From Kitasatospora sp. NBC_00458 (lineage in GTDB: Bacteria > Actinomycetota > Actinomycetes > Streptomycetales > Streptomycetaceae): a stretch of 64,000 nucleotides of DNA. Below are positions 30,798 to 39,096 of this stretch, piece by piece (position 1 is the first letter of the stretch; each line of letters opens with the position of its first letter). The position numbers were made by a program, and so were the translations under genes. The DNA lies in contig NZ_CP107904.1 of NCBI RefSeq assembly GCF_036013975.1, positions 3,597,001-3,661,000 on the forward strand. The letters are read 5' to 3'. The notes below the pieces were generated by a model. It saw nothing but the letters and a program-made list of their open reading frames with translations. It was not told where the DNA came from and searched no databases.

Positions 30798-31805
30798 TCA
30801 CCGTCCGCGCGGCAGGCCCAGTTCGGCGAGTCTGACGGGGAGCGGGCCGCCCGGTCCGCCGGGGCCCCCGGGGCCGCCGTGCGTGCCCGGGCGGCGCTGG
30901 CCGGGCAGGGGGGCGCCGCCGGGGGGCGGGGGGGCCACCCGGCGGGCCAGCGGGCCGGGCTGGGTCTGGTGGACGGGCCCGCTGCCGGTGCCGTGCACCG
31001 GGGCGTCCCCGGTGGGCGGGGTGCCGAGCGGGGCGAGGTCGATCTGCACGCCGCAGTCGGCGAGCGCGTCGAGCTCCCGTGCGGTGGTGTCGTCGGCGGT
31101 GGCCTGCTCGTCGGTGACCAGCCGGGTGATGGTCTCGGTCGGGACGGTCTGGAACATGGTGTCCGCGCCGAGCTTGGTGTGGTCGGCGAGGACGATCACC
31201 TCGGCGGCCGACTGCACCAGCGCCCGGTCCACGCTCGCGGAGAGCATGTTCGTGGTCGAGAGGCCGCGTTCGGCGGTCAGTCCGCTGCCCGAGATGAACG
31301 CCTTGGACACCCGCAGCCCGTGCAGCGACTGTTCGGCACCGCTGCCGACCAGGGCGTAGTTGGAGCCGCGCAGGGTGCCGCCGGTCATCACCACCTCCAC
31401 CCGGTTGGCGTGCGCCAGCGCCTGGGCGACCAGCAGCGAGTTGGTGACCACCGTCAGTCCGGGCACCCGGGCCAGCCGGCGGGCCAGTTCCTGGGTGGTG
31501 GTGCCGGCGCCGACGACCACGGCGTCGCCTTCCTCCACCAGGCCCGCGGCGAGATCGGCGATGGCGCTCTTCTCTGCGGCGGAGAGGTGGGTCTTCTGCG
31601 GGTAGCCGGGTTCGCGGCTGAAGCCGCCGGGGAGCACCGCGCCGCCGTGCCGGCGGTCGAGGAGCCCTTCTGCCTCCAGTGCCCGTACGTCGCGGCGCAC
31701 GGTCACTTCGGAGGTCTGGACGACGCGGGCCAGTTCCCGGAGCGAGACGGCTCCGTTGGCGCGCACCATTTCGAGGATCAACTGGCGACGTTCTGCTGCA
31801 AACAC
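30798..31805 (-). CDS. DeoR/GlpR-family transcriptional regulator
   Basis: 335 residues. An N-terminal DeoR helix-turn-helix (about 1-57; VSLRELARVVQTSEVTVRRDVRALE) is followed by a sugar-phosphate sensor domain (about 75-235; GAGTTTQELARRL, LADHTKLG) and an unusual Pro/Gly-rich tail of about 80 residues. GTG 31805 has no Shine-Dalgarno; TACCGT lies 7 nt upstream, so a leaderless start is likely. Its ligand could be a phosphosugar, and nucleoside catabolism genes lie 2.5 kb away, but their shared operator is not seen at its own promoter. Confidence 0.9.
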   Translation of the reverse strand: MFAAERRQLILEMVRANGAVSLRELARVVQTSEVTVRRDVRALEAEGLLDRRHGGAVLPGGFSREPGYPQKTHLSAAEKSAIADLAAGLVEEGDAVVVGAGTTTQELARRLARVPGLTVVTNSLLVAQALAHANRVEVVMTGGTLRGSNYALVGSGAEQSLHGLRVSKAFISGSGLTAERGLSTTNMLSASVDRALVQSAAEVIVLADHTKLGADTMFQTVPTETITRLVTDEQATADDTTARELDALADCGVQIDLAPLGTPPTGDAPVHGTGSGPVHQTQPGPLARRVAPPPPGGAPLPGQRRPGTHGGPGGPGGPGGPLPVRLAELGLPRGR

Positions 31806-31960
31806 AGAACCGACGGTAACGTGCGTGACCGTCTGCTTTCAGGCGTTTGCTGCTAGTAGCGGGAATTGCTCACGCAAGAGCGGCGCGTGACCGTACAATA
31901 CGCGCCGTCGGCGATCCGGAACTGCGCCCGCCGTCCGGGTGACGACCCGGCCTGCGCAAA

Positions 31961-31988
31961 GGGCGGCCGCCGTACGGCGACCGCCCTC
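31961..31988 (-). terminator. Terminator after the lpdA-like gene
   Basis: AGGGCGG-cc-GCCG.TACGGC-ga-CCGCCCT hairpin (31961-31988); on the minus strand it is followed by a TTTGC tail. Confidence 0.7.
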
Positions 31989-32005
31989 AACTGCGCTTCG
32001 GGTGC

Positions 32006-33460
32006 TCAGGATTCGCCCGATTCCCGCTTCCGGATGTGGAGCTGGCGGGCGGCCTCGGCAGTGGAGCCGGAGACCGACGGGTAGACGGTGAAGGCGCTGG
32101 CCACCTGTTCGACGGTCAGATTGGCGTCCACCGCGAGCGAGATCGGGTGGATCAGTTCGCTGGCGCGCGGGGCGACGACCACGCCGCCGACCACGATGCC
32201 GGTGCCCGGGCGGCAGAACAGCTTCACGAAGCCGTCCCGGATGCCCTGCATCTTGGCGCGCGGGTTGCCGCGCAGCGGCAGCTTGACCTCGACCGCGTCC
32301 ATCTTGCCGCACTCCACGTCGGCGGCGGTGTAGCCGACGGTGGCGATCTCCGGGTCGGTGAAGACGTTGGAGGCCACGGTCTTCAGGTTGAGCGGCTGCA
32401 CCGCGTCGCCGAGCGCGTGGTACATCGCGATCCGGCCCTGCATGGCCGCCACCGAGGCGAGCATGAAGACGCCGGTGCAGTCGCCGGCCGCGTAGACGCC
32501 GGGCGCGGTGGTGCGGGACACCCGGTCGACCTGGATCTGGCCCCAGTCGTTGAGCTTGACCCCGGCCTCCTCCAGGCCCATCTCCGCGGTGTTCGGGATC
32601 GAGCCGACCGCCATCAGGCAGTGCGTGCCCTCGATCACCGTGCCGTCGGAGAGGGTCACCTCGACCTTGTCGCCGATCCGCTTGGCGCTCTCGGCGCGCG
32701 AACGGCTCATCACGTTCATGCCGCGGCGGCGGAAGACCTCCTCCAGCACCTCGGCGGCGTCCGGGTCCTCGCCGGGCAGCACCCGGTCGCGGGAGGAGAC
32801 CAGGGTGACCCTGGACCCGATCGCCTGGTAGGCGCCGGCGAACTCGGCGCCGGTGACGCCGGAGCCGACCACGATCAGCTCGCGCGGCAGCTCCTCCAGG
32901 TCGTACACCTGGGTCCAGGTCAGGATCCGCTCGCCGTCCGGCTGGGCGTCCGGCAGCTCGCGCGGGTGCGCGCCGGTCGCGATCAGGACGGCGTCGGCGC
33001 GCACCGCCTGGACGCTGCCGTCGGGCGCGTCCACCAGCACCTCGCGGGAGCCGTCCGCGGCCTGCCCGCCGGTGCCGAGCCGACCGCGGCCGCGCAGCAC
33101 GGTGACGCCGGCGCGGGTGACCGACTGGGTGATGTCGTGGGACTGCGCGATGGCCAGGCGCTTCACACGGCGGTTGACCTTGCCCAGGTCCACACCGACC
33201 ACCCGGGCGGGGCTGTCGATGTGCGGGGTGTCGTCCGCGACGATGATGCCCAGTTCCTCGTACGAGCTGTCGAAGGTGGTCATCACCTCCGCGGTCGCGA
33301 TCAGCGTCTTCGACGGCACGCAGTCCGTGAGCACCGCCGATCCGCCCAGGCCGTCGCGGTCGACGACGGTCACCTCCGCGCCGAGCTGGGCCGCCACCAG
33401 GGCCGCCTCGTAGCCGCCGGGTCCGCCACCGATGATCACGATCCGAGTCACGTCCACCAT
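32006..33460 (-). CDS. lpdA: LpdA-type NAD(P)H:quinone reductase (lipoamide dehydrogenase-like flavoprotein)
   Basis: 484 residues, pyridine nucleotide-disulfide oxidoreductase fold: FAD site IVIIGGGPGGYEAALVA, NAD(P) site IVVGSGVTGAEFAGAY and the second FAD contact GVYAAGDCTG. The active-site disulfide is incomplete: the usual CxxxxC segment reads SAVLTDC with one Cys, and the C-terminal HPTxSE motif is replaced by YPSVSGS. That pattern belongs to the mycobacterial LpdA (Rv3303c) group, quinone reductases and not lipoamide dehydrogenases. ATG 33460 is chosen; GTG 33451 is possible. Confidence 0.9.
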   Translation of the reverse strand: MVDVTRIVIIGGGPGGYEAALVAAQLGAEVTVVDRDGLGGSAVLTDCVPSKTLIATAEVMTTFDSSYEELGIIVADDTPHIDSPARVVGVDLGKVNRRVKRLAIAQSHDITQSVTRAGVTVLRGRGRLGTGGQAADGSREVLVDAPDGSVQAVRADAVLIATGAHPRELPDAQPDGERILTWTQVYDLEELPRELIVVGSGVTGAEFAGAYQAIGSRVTLVSSRDRVLPGEDPDAAEVLEEVFRRRGMNVMSRSRAESAKRIGDKVEVTLSDGTVIEGTHCLMAVGSIPNTAEMGLEEAGVKLNDWGQIQVDRVSRTTAPGVYAAGDCTGVFMLASVAAMQGRIAMYHALGDAVQPLNLKTVASNVFTDPEIATVGYTAADVECGKMDAVEVKLPLRGNPRAKMQGIRDGFVKLFCRPGTGIVVGGVVVAPRASELIHPISLAVDANLTVEQVASAFTVYPSVSGSTAEAARQLHIRKRESGES

Positions 33461-33476
33461 TGTCCCGCACGCCGGG

Positions 33477-33517
33477 AGCGCTGCCACGCCGGGGTCAGCG
33501 CTGCCACGCCGGAGGTC
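33477..33517. repeat. Tandem duplication of about 20 bp
   Basis: AGCGCTGCCACGCCGGGGTC (33477-33496) is repeated with small changes at 33497-33517, between divergent lpdA and the cyclotransferase-like gene. Confidence 0.75.
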
Positions 33518-33559
33518 GGGGCTTCTGCGCGATCGCCCGGGGAACGTAGTCTTCCCCCC

Positions 33560-33997
33560 ATGCCCCTTTACGCCGCGTATGCCACCAACCTCGATGCCCG
33601 GCAGATGACCCGCCGCGCCCCGCACTCACCGCTGCGCACCACGGGGTGGCTGTCCGGCTGGCGGCTCACCTTCGGTGGCGAGCAGCTCGGCTGGGAGGGT
33701 TCGCTGGCCACCGTGGTGGAGGACGAGAAGGACCAGGTGTTCGTCTCGCTCTACGACGTGGCGCCGATGGACGAGGAGGGGCTCGACCGCTGGGAGGGCG
33801 TCCAGCTCGGCATCTACCGCAAGATCAAGCTGCGCGCGCAGACGCTGGACGGCGACGTGTCGGTCTGGACGTACGTGCTCAACGACTACGAGGGCGGTCT
33901 GCCGGCCGCCCGCTACCTGGGTCTGATCGCGGACGCGGCGGAGAGCGCCGGCGCCCCCGACGACTACGTCCTGGACCTGCGCCGCCGCCCCTGCTGA
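33560..33997 (+). CDS. Gamma-glutamylcyclotransferase-like protein
   Basis: 145 residues, AIG2/GGCT-like fold. The N-terminal PLYAAYATNLDARQM corresponds to the YG(S)N substrate loop of the family, and the central acidic residues near EEGLDRWEGVQLG are candidates for the catalytic Glu. Such enzymes form 5-oxoproline from gamma-glutamyl amines; the substrate here is unknown. ATG 33560 has no Shine-Dalgarno, but TAGTCT lies 7 nt upstream, so a leaderless mRNA is likely. Confidence 0.85.
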   Translation: MPLYAAYATNLDARQMTRRAPHSPLRTTGWLSGWRLTFGGEQLGWEGSLATVVEDEKDQVFVSLYDVAPMDEEGLDRWEGVQLGIYRKIKLRAQTLDGDVSVWTYVLNDYEGGLPAARYLGLIADAAESAGAPDDYVLDLRRRPC

Positions 33998-34015
33998 CCG
34001 GTCCCGCGCCCACCG

Positions 34016-34044
34016 GGCGGGGGCGGGCACGCCGCGCCCCCGCC
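34016..34044 (+). terminator. Terminator after the cyclotransferase-like gene
   Basis: A 10-bp perfect stem (34016-34025 with 34035-34044) and a 9-nt loop. Confidence 0.7.
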
Positions 34045-34307
34045 GACCGAACCCCGGCTCCGTCCCCGTACCCCGGCCGCCGGCCCCGCGCCCAGGCCGT
34101 CCGGCACTCCTGCCCGCGCTCCGGCCCGGGCCGGCACCTTCGACGCCGGTGACGCCGCGACGCCGGTGGTGCCGCCCGCCGACGCCGTCCGGGCCCGGGC
34201 CCGCCCCCGGTTCGTGGGTTGCTCCGGGTCGCACCCCCCGGCCCGCGCCCCGGAGCTGTACGTTCACGCCATCCGGGTAACGATCCGGCACGTCGTACCA
34301 GGATTTT

Positions 34308-34337
34308 CTACGCGCGTAGCCGTTTCCCGTCTATCCT
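34308..34337 (+). promoter_or_regulatory. Operator CTACGCGCGTAG and -10 of the pnp gene
   Basis: A perfect 12-bp palindrome at 34308-34319 overlaps the expected -35 position. TATCCT (34332-34337) lies 7 nt before the GTG start. The same palindrome occurs upstream of deoC. Confidence 0.75.
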
Positions 34338-34344
34338 CGGACGT

Positions 34345-35166
34345 GTGAACGCATCTCCTCAGTCGGTCGTCTCCGCCGACCCCTACGCCGCCGCCCGGGC
34401 CGCCGCCGAGCGCCTCCGCGAGCTGACCGGTGCCGAGCGCCACGACGTCGCCCTGGTGATGGGCTCCGGCTGGGTGCCGGCCGCCGACGCCCTCGGCGAG
34501 ACGGTCGCGGAGTTCCCGGTCACCGACCTGCCGGGCTTCCCCGCCCCCGCCGTGGCCGGCCACGCCGGCACGATCCGCTCGGTGAAGATCGGCGAGAAGC
34601 GCGCGCTGATCTTCCTCGGCCGCAACCACTACTACGAGGGCCACGGCGTCGCCACCGTCGTCCACGGCGTGCGCACCGCCGCCGCGGCCGGCTGCGGGAT
34701 CATCGTGCTGACCAACGGCTGCGGCGGCCTGCGCCACGGCTGGGTCCCCGGCCAGCCGGTCCTGATCAGCGACCACATCAACCTGACCGCGGACTCCCCG
34801 ATCGTCGGCGCCAACTTCGTCGACCTCACCGACCTCTACGCCAAGCGGCTGCGCGACCTGTGCCGCGAGGTCGACCCGACGCTCGACGAGGCCGTCTACG
34901 TCCAGTTCCGCGGCCCGCACTACGAGACCCCGGCCGAGGTCAACATGGCCCGGGTGATCGGCGGCGAGCTGGTCGGCATGTCCACCACCCTGGAGGCCAT
35001 CGCCGCCCGCGAGGCCGGCGCCGAGGTGCTCGGCATCTCGCTGGTCACCAACCTGGCGGCCGGCATGACCGGCGAGCCGCTCAACCACGCCGAGGTGCTG
35101 GAGGCCGGCAAGGCCTCCGCCGAGCGGATGGGCGCGCTGCTGGCGAAGGTCCTGGAGCGGATCTGA
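34345..35166 (+). CDS. punA: Purine nucleoside phosphorylase (trimeric, PunA type)
   Basis: A 273-residue PNP/MTAP-family enzyme that phosphorolyses purine (deoxy)nucleosides to the base and (deoxy)ribose-1-phosphate. VALVMGSGW near the N-terminus binds phosphate, GRNHYYEGH carries the conserved His, and [12 protein letters not shown] and LVTNLAAGM form the base/ribose pocket. GTG 34345 appears leaderless. The mutase, deoC and aldehyde dehydrogenase genes that follow complete a deoxynucleoside salvage and catabolic route. Confidence 0.94.
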   Translation: MNASPQSVVSADPYAAARAAAERLRELTGAERHDVALVMGSGWVPAADALGETVAEFPVTDLPGFPAPAVAGHAGTIRSVKIGEKRALIFLGRNHYYEGHGVATVVHGVRTAAAAGCGIIVLTNGCGGLRHGWVPGQPVLISDHINLTADSPIVGANFVDLTDLYAKRLRDLCREVDPTLDEAVYVQFRGPHYETPAEVNMARVIGGELVGMSTTLEAIAAREAGAEVLGISLVTNLAAGMTGEPLNHAEVLEAGKASAERMGALLAKVLERI

Positions 35167-35552
35167 CGCCGCTCCGGTGCGCACCGGGCACCCGGCCCAC
35201 GGCCGGACGCCCGCCGCGCACCGCGTGAGCGACGGGGCCCGCGCGCGGCCGTGATCCGCTGATCGACCGATCCGCCGACCACACCCGCCCGCGGGCCCCG
35301 TCCGCATGCGCCCTCCCCGCCCGGGCACGACGGGCCCTGCACCACTCCGCCCGCCACCGCTCCGGCAGCCACCGTTCCGGTACCCACCGTCCCGGCACGT
35401 CCGGCCCCGCACCCCCGGTCCCCCGCCCGTCCGGCAGGGGCCCCGCCCACACCCCGTCACACCCCGTCACGTCACGCGGAACCCTCCGGCCCTCCGGCCT
35501 CGCTCGCCCCTCCGGCCGAACCACCGACGCACTTCCCGATGGAGCTGCAGCC
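35167..35552. other. Intergenic region between pnp and mutase
   Basis: This 386-nt gap has a possible long-loop terminator (GGGGCCCGCG 35234-35243 with CGCGGGCCCC 35290-35299) and short CCACCGNNCCGG-type repetitive sequence near 35340-35400. No gene was found. Confidence 0.5.
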
Positions 35553-37277
35553 ATGACGCAGGCAACCACCACCGACCTCCTCTCCCGGGCCCGGACCTGG
35601 CTGGCCGAGGACCCGGACCCGCAGACCCGCGAGGAGCTGTCCGCGCTGCTCGCCGCCGCCGAGGATCCCGAGGCCGAGTCCCGGGCCAAGCTCGCCTGGG
35701 CCGAGCTGGCCGAGCGCTTCGCCGACCGCCTCCAGTTCGGCACCGCCGGCCTGCGCGGCGAACTCGGCGCCGGCCCGATGCGGATGAACCGCGCCGTGGT
35801 CATCCGGGCCGCCGCCGGCCTGGTCGCCTACGTCAAGCAGCAGGGCCTCGGCGACCTCGTCGTCATCGGCTACGACGCCCGGCACAAGTCGTACGACTTC
35901 GCCCGCGACACCGCCGCCGTGGTGGTCGGCGCCGGCCTGCGCGCCGCGCTCTTCCCGCGCCCGCTGCCCACCCCGGTGCTCGCCTACGCCATCCGCCACC
36001 TCGGCGCCGCCGCCGGCGTGACCGTGACCGCCAGCCACAACCCGCCGCAGGACAACGGCTACAAGGTCTACCTCGGCGACGGCTCGCAGATCGTCCCGCC
36101 CGCCGACGCCGGCATCGCCGCCGAGATCGACGCCATCGGCTCGCTCACCGACGTCCCGCTCGCCGGGAGCGGCTGGGAGACCGTCGACGAGTCCGTCGTC
36201 GAGGCCTACCTCGACCGGGCCGCCTCCATCGTCGACCCGCACGGCGCGCGCGACCTCGACGTCGTCTACACCCCCATGCACGGGGTCGGCCGGGACACCT
36301 TCGTCGCCGCCATGCGCCGGGCCGGCTTCCCCGCGCCCACCGTGGTCGCCGAACAGGCCGAGCCCGACCCGGACTTCCCGACCGTCGCGTTCCCCAACCC
36401 GGAGGAGCCGGGGGCGATGGACCTCGCCTTCCGCACCGCCTCCTCGGTCGGCCCCGACATCGTCATCGCCAACGACCCGGACGCCGACCGCTGCGCGGTG
36501 GCCGTCCCCGCCAACGGCGACGCGGCGGGCGGCGGCAGCGGCGCGGCCGGCTGGCGGATGCTCCGCGGCGACGAGGTCGGCGCGCTCCTCGGCGCCGCGC
36601 TGGTCGCCAAGCAGGCCGCCGGCACCTTCGCCACCACCATCGTCTCCTCCTCCCTGCTCGGCCGGATCGCCGAGGCCGCGGGGCTGGGCTACGCCGAGAC
36701 CCTGACCGGCTTCAAGTGGATCTCCCGCGCCGAGGGCCTGCGCTACGGGTACGAGGAGGCGCTCGGCTACTGCGTCGACCCGGAGGGCGTGCGCGACAAG
36801 GACGGCGTCACCGCCGCCCTGCTGGTCGCCGAACTGGCCGCCACCCTGAAGCGCTCCGGCCGCACCCTCACCGACCTGCTGGACGACCTGGCGCTGGAGC
36901 ACGGCCTGCACGCCACCGACCAGCTGTCGGTCCGGGTCCAGGACCTCTCGCTGATCGCCGACGCGATGCGCCGCCTGCGCGAGCAGCCGCCCGCCGTGCT
37001 GGCCGGTCTGACCGTCACCCGGGCCGACGACCTGGCGGAGGGCTCCGCGGACCTGCCGCCCACCGACGGCCTGCGGTACCACCTGGTGGGCGACGCGGTC
37101 CGCTCCGCCCGCATCGTGGTGCGTCCGTCGGGCACCGAGCCCAAGCTCAAGTGCTACCTGGAGGTCGTCCTCCCGGTGGCCACCGCGGCCGACCTCGCCC
37201 CGGCCCGGGAGCGCGCCGCCGAGCTCCTCGCCGCGGTCAAGCGCGACCTCGCGGCCGCCGCCGGCATCGACGCCTGA
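35553..37277 (+). CDS. Phosphopentomutase/phosphohexomutase (PGM2-like, alpha-D-phosphohexomutase superfamily)
   Basis: 574 residues with the superfamily landmarks in order: FGTAGLRGELGAG, active-site phosphoserine loop VTASHNPPQDNGYK, metal loop NDPDADRCAV, sugar-binding GYCVDPEG region and the C-terminal phosphate loop VRPSGTEPKLK. The length is that of PGM2-type enzymes, many of which act on (deoxy)ribose phosphates. Between PNP and DeoC it would convert deoxyribose-1-phosphate to the 5-phosphate (context inference); phosphomannomutase is the usual automatic label. ATG 35553 has a GGAG nearby. A strong terminator follows. Confidence 0.92.
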   Translation: MTQATTTDLLSRARTWLAEDPDPQTREELSALLAAAEDPEAESRAKLAWAELAERFADRLQFGTAGLRGELGAGPMRMNRAVVIRAAAGLVAYVKQQGLGDLVVIGYDARHKSYDFARDTAAVVVGAGLRAALFPRPLPTPVLAYAIRHLGAAAGVTVTASHNPPQDNGYKVYLGDGSQIVPPADAGIAAEIDAIGSLTDVPLAGSGWETVDESVVEAYLDRAASIVDPHGARDLDVVYTPMHGVGRDTFVAAMRRAGFPAPTVVAEQAEPDPDFPTVAFPNPEEPGAMDLAFRTASSVGPDIVIANDPDADRCAVAVPANGDAAGGGSGAAGWRMLRGDEVGALLGAALVAKQAAGTFATTIVSSSLLGRIAEAAGLGYAETLTGFKWISRAEGLRYGYEEALGYCVDPEGVRDKDGVTAALLVAELAATLKRSGRTLTDLLDDLALEHGLHATDQLSVRVQDLSLIADAMRRLREQPPAVLAGLTVTRADDLAEGSADLPPTDGLRYHLVGDAVRSARIVVRPSGTEPKLKCYLEVVLPVATAADLAPARERAAELLAAVKRDLAAAAGIDA

Positions 37278-37287
37278 CCTCACCCGC

Positions 37288-37332
37288 GTACGACGGAGCG
37301 CCCTCGGCCCGGCCGGGGGCGCTCCGTCGTAC
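37288..37332 (+). terminator. Terminator after the mutase gene
   Basis: A 16-bp perfect stem (37288-37303 with 37317-37332) and a 13-nt loop. Confidence 0.9.
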
Positions 37333-37489
37333 CCGCGCGCTCCCGCCGCCGGGCCCTCCCCTTCGGGTCCTGCCGGGCACCCGACGCCGGAGCGCGCGCT
37401 CCGACGCCGTACGCCGATCCGACGGCACCCGGGAGCGAGGACTTAGGTTGGGGCCGGACAGCCCCGCCGGGGAGCGGGGCCGGGGGACG

Positions 37490-38074
37490 ATGCTGCGGGG
37501 GGTCGGAGTGGACGGGCGCACCGGGGGTTCGGACGGGCGGCCCGGCGGGGCCGCCCCGCCGTTGCGGAGCCGGCCGGCGGCCCGGTGGCCGGTGCGCGGG
37601 CTGCTGGTGCGCGGGCTGCTGGTGCTCTGCTCGGTGGCCACCGTGGTGGCGGTCGGCTGGACCGTGGTCGGGGTGGTGCGCTTCCTGCACCCGCCGGAGA
37701 CGGACGCCGACCGGGCGCAGCGGATCGCCGGGCTCCACCACGAGCAGCACCCGGGCAAGGGCCGCTACTACGTTCCGGCCGAGGGTGTCGTCGCCGGGGC
37801 CTCGGACGGGACCCGGGTGGCGTACCTGCACTACCGGGTGGTGGGCGGTGACGACTCCAACCTCGACGATTTCCTCCGCACCTACGACCTGCCCCGGCCC
37901 GGCGCGGCCGCCCCGCTGCCGGAGGACCTGCGGGCGGCGCTGCCGGGTGAGGAGCCTGCGGAGGGCGGGTTGCTCCCCGGGGTGCCGGGCGGGCCGGAGC
38001 GGTGGCTCTTCGTGGTCGCGTCGCCGGGCGGCTTCGCGGGGGCCGTCGACGTCTACGTCCGCGCCGTCGGCTGA
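37490..38074 (+). CDS. Hypothetical single-pass membrane protein
   Basis: 194 residues from ATG 37490, with a GGGGGAC purine run just before. A disordered Gly/Pro/Arg N-terminus (about 1-35) is followed by one membrane helix (about 38-66) and an outer domain containing HHEQHPGKGRYYVPAEG, LHYRVVGGDDSNLDDFLRTY and a C-terminal WLFVVASPGGFAGAVDVYV. I do not recognise the family. Convergent with the PH-like protein across a perfect terminator. Confidence 0.7.
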   Translation: MLRGVGVDGRTGGSDGRPGGAAPPLRSRPAARWPVRGLLVRGLLVLCSVATVVAVGWTVVGVVRFLHPPETDADRAQRIAGLHHEQHPGKGRYYVPAEGVVAGASDGTRVAYLHYRVVGGDDSNLDDFLRTYDLPRPGAAAPLPEDLRAALPGEEPAEGGLLPGVPGGPERWLFVVASPGGFAGAVDVYVRAVG

Positions 38075-38130
38075 CGGGCGGGCGGTTCTGGGCGGGGCGG
38101 TCCGGGACGGGGCGGGGCGGGGCGGACGGG

Positions 38131-38165
38131 CGAAGGGGGCCCGCCGGATCGGCGGGCCCCCTTCG
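38131..38165. terminator. Bidirectional terminator
   Basis: A 16-bp perfect stem (38131-38146 with 38150-38165) with a 3-nt loop between convergent genes. Confidence 0.92.
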
Positions 38166-38222
38166 TCGGGGCCGGTGTCGGCCGCCCGGTGCCGGGCGGC
38201 GGGCGGCGGGCGCTCCCGTGCC

Positions 38223-38900
38223 TCAGGCCGCGATGACGGTGATCAGGGCCACCAGCCCGGCCAGGGTCGGGGCGATGATCCACCAGCACCAGCGGACCTT
38301 CAGCGGACCGGCCGCGTCGGGGCGGGAGGCGTTGCGTTCGGCGGTGTCCTGGAGGACGCCGACCACCTGGTCGGACCAGGCCCGGTTCGGGTCCGTCGAG
38401 CCCTGCACCGTGACGGTGGACGTCCCCTGGCCGAAGACCATCCCGAGCCGGGAGGCGTGGTGCTCGCCGCCGCGGTCGCGCACCCGCGCGGCGCGCTTGC
38501 GCTGCCGCAGCGACACCGGCACCGCCCAGACCTGGAACTTCCGGCCGTCGGCGAGCAGCTCGACCGAGTACCCGGCCCGCAGCGCGTCCACCGAGGCCCA
38601 GGGCACGGTGATCGTCCGCAGCGGGTTGCGCACCACCAGCCGCTGCTCGTTGGCGAACACCGCCGGGCGCAGGGTGTAGGCGATCACCGGGAACGCGAAC
38701 ACCGGCACGGCGGACAGCGCCACCCACGGCGTCTTGCCGCTCCCGTTGAGCGCCGCGTCCCCGATCAGCCACGCCGCCACGGCCAACAACAGCACCCCGG
38801 AGATCACGCCGGGAACGGAGCGGTACACGCGGTCGGCGTACACGGGCTCCCCATCGGAGCCGGCCGAGCCCTTCTGGGGCTTGCCGTCGGATTCGGTCAT
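38223..38900 (-). CDS. PH-like domain membrane protein
   Basis: 225 residues. Two N-terminal membrane helices (about 30-50 and 60-80) precede a bacterial PH-like domain (about 80-150; NEQRLVVRNPLRTITVPWASVDALRAG is the typical opening), then a helical segment and a C-terminal membrane helix (about 203-224). It fits the streptomycete PH-domain membrane protein found beside deoC. Role unknown. ATG 38900 has a sigma-70-like promoter 7 nt upstream and no Shine-Dalgarno. Confidence 0.85.
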   Translation of the reverse strand: MTESDGKPQKGSAGSDGEPVYADRVYRSVPGVISGVLLLAVAAWLIGDAALNGSGKTPWVALSAVPVFAFPVIAYTLRPAVFANEQRLVVRNPLRTITVPWASVDALRAGYSVELLADGRKFQVWAVPVSLRQRKRAARVRDRGGEHHASRLGMVFGQGTSTVTVQGSTDPNRAWSDQVVGVLQDTAERNASRPDAAGPLKVRWCWWIIAPTLAGLVALITVIAA

Positions 38901-38907
38901 GTCGACG

Positions 38908-38936
38908 ATTCTGCCCCATGGCCCCCGCCGTCCACA
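38908..38936 (-). promoter_or_regulatory. Promoter of the PH-like gene
   Basis: On the minus strand TGTGGA (38936-38931), a 17-nt spacer, CAGAAT (38913-38908), then 7 nt to the ATG: a leaderless arrangement. Confidence 0.6.
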
Positions 38937-39071
38937 GGGTCCGCGATCACGGTTCGGCCCCGGTCGGCCCTCCCACGACCGGGTGGCCGGGGCCCGGATC
39001 CGCCCGTACCGCGGTGCGGGCGGGCGGGAGATCTCGGTCCGGCATCGATGGGTCCCCGGTCTAGCGATCGA

Positions 39072-39090
39072 CTACGCGCGTAGATATGCT
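39072..39090 (+). promoter_or_regulatory. Operator CTACGCGCGTAG and -10 of deoC
   Basis: The palindrome (39072-39083) is identical to that upstream of pnp and abuts TATGCT (39085-39090), which lies 6 nt before GTG 39097. A bound protein would block the promoter directly. Confidence 0.75.
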
Positions 39091-39096
39091 GGTCTG

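Larger units (their letters stand above)
33998..34344. other. Intergenic region before the purine nucleoside phosphorylase
   Basis: A 347-nt gap with a terminator hairpin (34016-34025 with 34035-34044) near its left end and the operator/promoter of the next gene at its right end. The middle is GC-rich without a gene. Confidence 0.6.
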
